From: an uncultured Oscillospiraceae bacterium
GTDB taxonomy: Bacteria > Bacillota > Clostridia > Oscillospirales > Ruminococcaceae
Assembly (NCBI GenBank): GCA_947522735.1
Contig: CANNTZ010000063.1
Location: forward strand, 1-14,849
Length of the DNA: 14,849 bases
Direction: 5' to 3'
A model generated the notes under the pieces. The model was given only the letters and a program-made list of their open reading frames with translations, made no database searches and was not told where the DNA came from. The number at the start of each line of letters is the position of its first letter. The stretch's first letter is position 1. Positions 13,710-14,849 of this stretch are shown one piece after another. A program made the position numbers and the translations under genes.

Positions 13710-14849
13710 ATGAACAGCATTTTAAAAAGGCTCAGGCAGAGCGACGCCTTCAACCGGGAAAACAGAATCCCATATATAAAAGCCGTCGCTCTCATGAGCC
13801 TGTTTACCTTCACGTTTTTGGGCGCGGAATTTTTATTCGTCAATATGATTTCCCTCACCGTGCCGGGAGACCGATCCGTGACTGCCCAAAACTATGTGCT
13901 TGGAATCAGTGTGGTCGGCTTTGTCCTTTATCCCTTTTTCTGCCGGCTCTGTCAGGGGAAGCGGCAGGCTGTGATTTTGATGGGCGCAGCGGTTCTTTCA
14001 GGCGCCTGTCTCTTTCTGATATGCCGCCACAGCTCGTATCTGCTAACCCTGTGTCTTGGGCTTTTGCTGTTCCTGATTCTCGGTATGTTTGGGAGCGCCG
14101 TGTTCTATAAGGCTCTGTGCCTGTTGGAGAACAACGCCCATATCGCACGGCTTGTAGGCATTTCCTATATGCTTGGGGCCATACTGCAAATTGCAAACAA
14201 TAATCTGATTCACACGGACGCCTTCGAGGCGGTCATGCTTTCGGCGTTTCTGTTGTTGCTTGCCGTCATGCTGATAAGGGCGGAGAAAAACAGTATCGTC
14301 CCGGCATTCTCTATGCGCGGGCCCAACGAGGAGGGCGGCGGCAGCGGAAGGGCCGGCTTGAAGGCCGTTATGCCCCTCTCTCTTTTCGTTGCGTTGATGA
14401 CCTGTATTTTCAGCACCTTAGACAATGCCGTCACCCTGTGCCATGCAAGCGGAGCTGTGAATATCGGGCAGTGGCCGAGGATACTCCTTGCGCTAAGCGG
14501 GCTTTTGGCGGGCTTTTTATTCGATATTGCGGACAGAAGGTATATGGGCATCATTATGTACTGCGTAATGATCCTGTCTACCGCCTGCCTTGTCATTCTT
14601 CAGTTTGCCGGGCCGTTCACGATAGGGCTGATTATATTTTATCTGTCCGCCGGATTTTTCGCCGTGTTCTTTACTGCCTCCTTTATGGAGATGGCCCGGT
14701 ATACAAAAACGCCGGAGCTTTGGGCGGGGCTTGGCAGAGCAATAAATAATCTTGTTGCAGTGGCGATTTCGGGAGGCTCCCTTGCGCTTTTGAATTCCGG
14801 CAACAATATTGCCATTATCACCATGGAGCTGATTTTGTTCGTGCTTGCC
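13710..14849 (+). CDS. MFS-like 12-helix membrane protein (partial, 3' end outside window)
   Basis: Open from ATG 13710 to the window end, 380 codons without a stop, so the gene is truncated here. ATG is preceded by GAGGG (13698-13702) with a 7-base gap. A short charged N-terminus is followed by about twelve hydrophobic segments, at roughly 25-50, 65-83, 90-110, 113-138, 150-170, 176-195, 220-240, 255-275, 283-303, 306-328, 340-360 and 366 to the end. An MFS-type fold is likely, with the central loop (RAEKNSIVPAFSMRGPNEEGGG) between helices 6 and 7. Substrate motifs are not evident. In several gut Clostridia and Eggerthellaceae, proteins of this layout continue into a LuxR-type DNA-binding domain; that part would lie outside the window, so this is a possibility only. 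Confidence 0.7.
   Translation, partial: MNSILKRLRQSDAFNRENRIPYIKAVALMSLFTFTFLGAEFLFVNMISLTVPGDRSVTAQNYVLGISVVGFVLYPFFCRLCQGKRQAVILMGAAVLSGACLFLICRHSSYLLTLCLGLLLFLILGMFGSAVFYKALCLLENNAHIARLVGISYMLGAILQIANNNLIHTDAFEAVMLSAFLLLLAVMLIRAEKNSIVPAFSMRGPNEEGGGSGRAGLKAVMPLSLFVALMTCIFSTLDNAVTLCHASGAVNIGQWPRILLALSGLLAGFLFDIADRRYMGIIMYCVMILSTACLVILQFAGPFTIGLIIFYLSAGFFAVFFTASFMEMARYTKTPELWAGLGRAINNLVAVAISGGSLALLNSGNNIAIITMELILFVLA

Overview
The window looks like chromosome from a GC-rich, spore-forming gut Clostridia lineage (Oscillospiraceae/Ruminococcaceae-like). This is an inference. It rests on the YtvI-type membrane protein, a tyrosyl T-box leader, a sortase-type C-terminal anchor, strong Shine-Dalgarno sites with frequent GTG/TTG starts, and the gene types present. 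No RNA genes other than the T-box leader, no CRISPR array and no complete mobile element were seen.

Layout. Positions 1-2400 are a decayed zone: a leftward sortase-anchored surface protein with several frameshifts and a stop, butted against a rightward fragment of an unidentified protein, with a probable breakpoint near 1215-1230. Next comes a leftward ytvI-like gene (2446-3480). From 3620 to 7690 there is one rightward amino-acid operon: an HTH/ACT protein (pheB), homoserine dehydrogenase (hom), a nitrilase-family amidohydrolase and aspartokinase (lysC). It starts at a promoter overlapped by two 21-bp-spaced palindromic repeats and ends at a strong hairpin terminator. Leftward tyrS (7689-8912) is preceded by a complete tyrosine T-box leader and its promoter. 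Further right, still leftward, lie a CofE-like (F420-0:glutamyl ligase family) protein, an AMP-forming acyl-CoA synthetase 22 bp upstream of it, and a ROK-family regulator. The window ends inside a rightward 12-helix MFS-like membrane protein preceded by a perfect 11-bp palindrome.

How the genes work together. LysC and Hom are the first and third steps of the aspartate pathway to homoserine. Their operon also carries an ACT protein with an HTH-like N-terminus that could sense an amino acid and bind the promoter repeats. Hom has only a degenerate C-terminal ACT-like tail. lysC carries a convincing internal ribosome-binding site and start that would produce a separate regulatory beta subunit. 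The synthetase/CofE-like pair suggests a small acyl- or amide-forming module whose substrate cannot be read from sequence. Most of the window is orthodox core metabolism. The less explained parts are the pheB operator array, the structured lysC leader, the synthetase/CofE pair, the truncated membrane protein (possibly a membrane-LuxR fusion) and the decayed left end.
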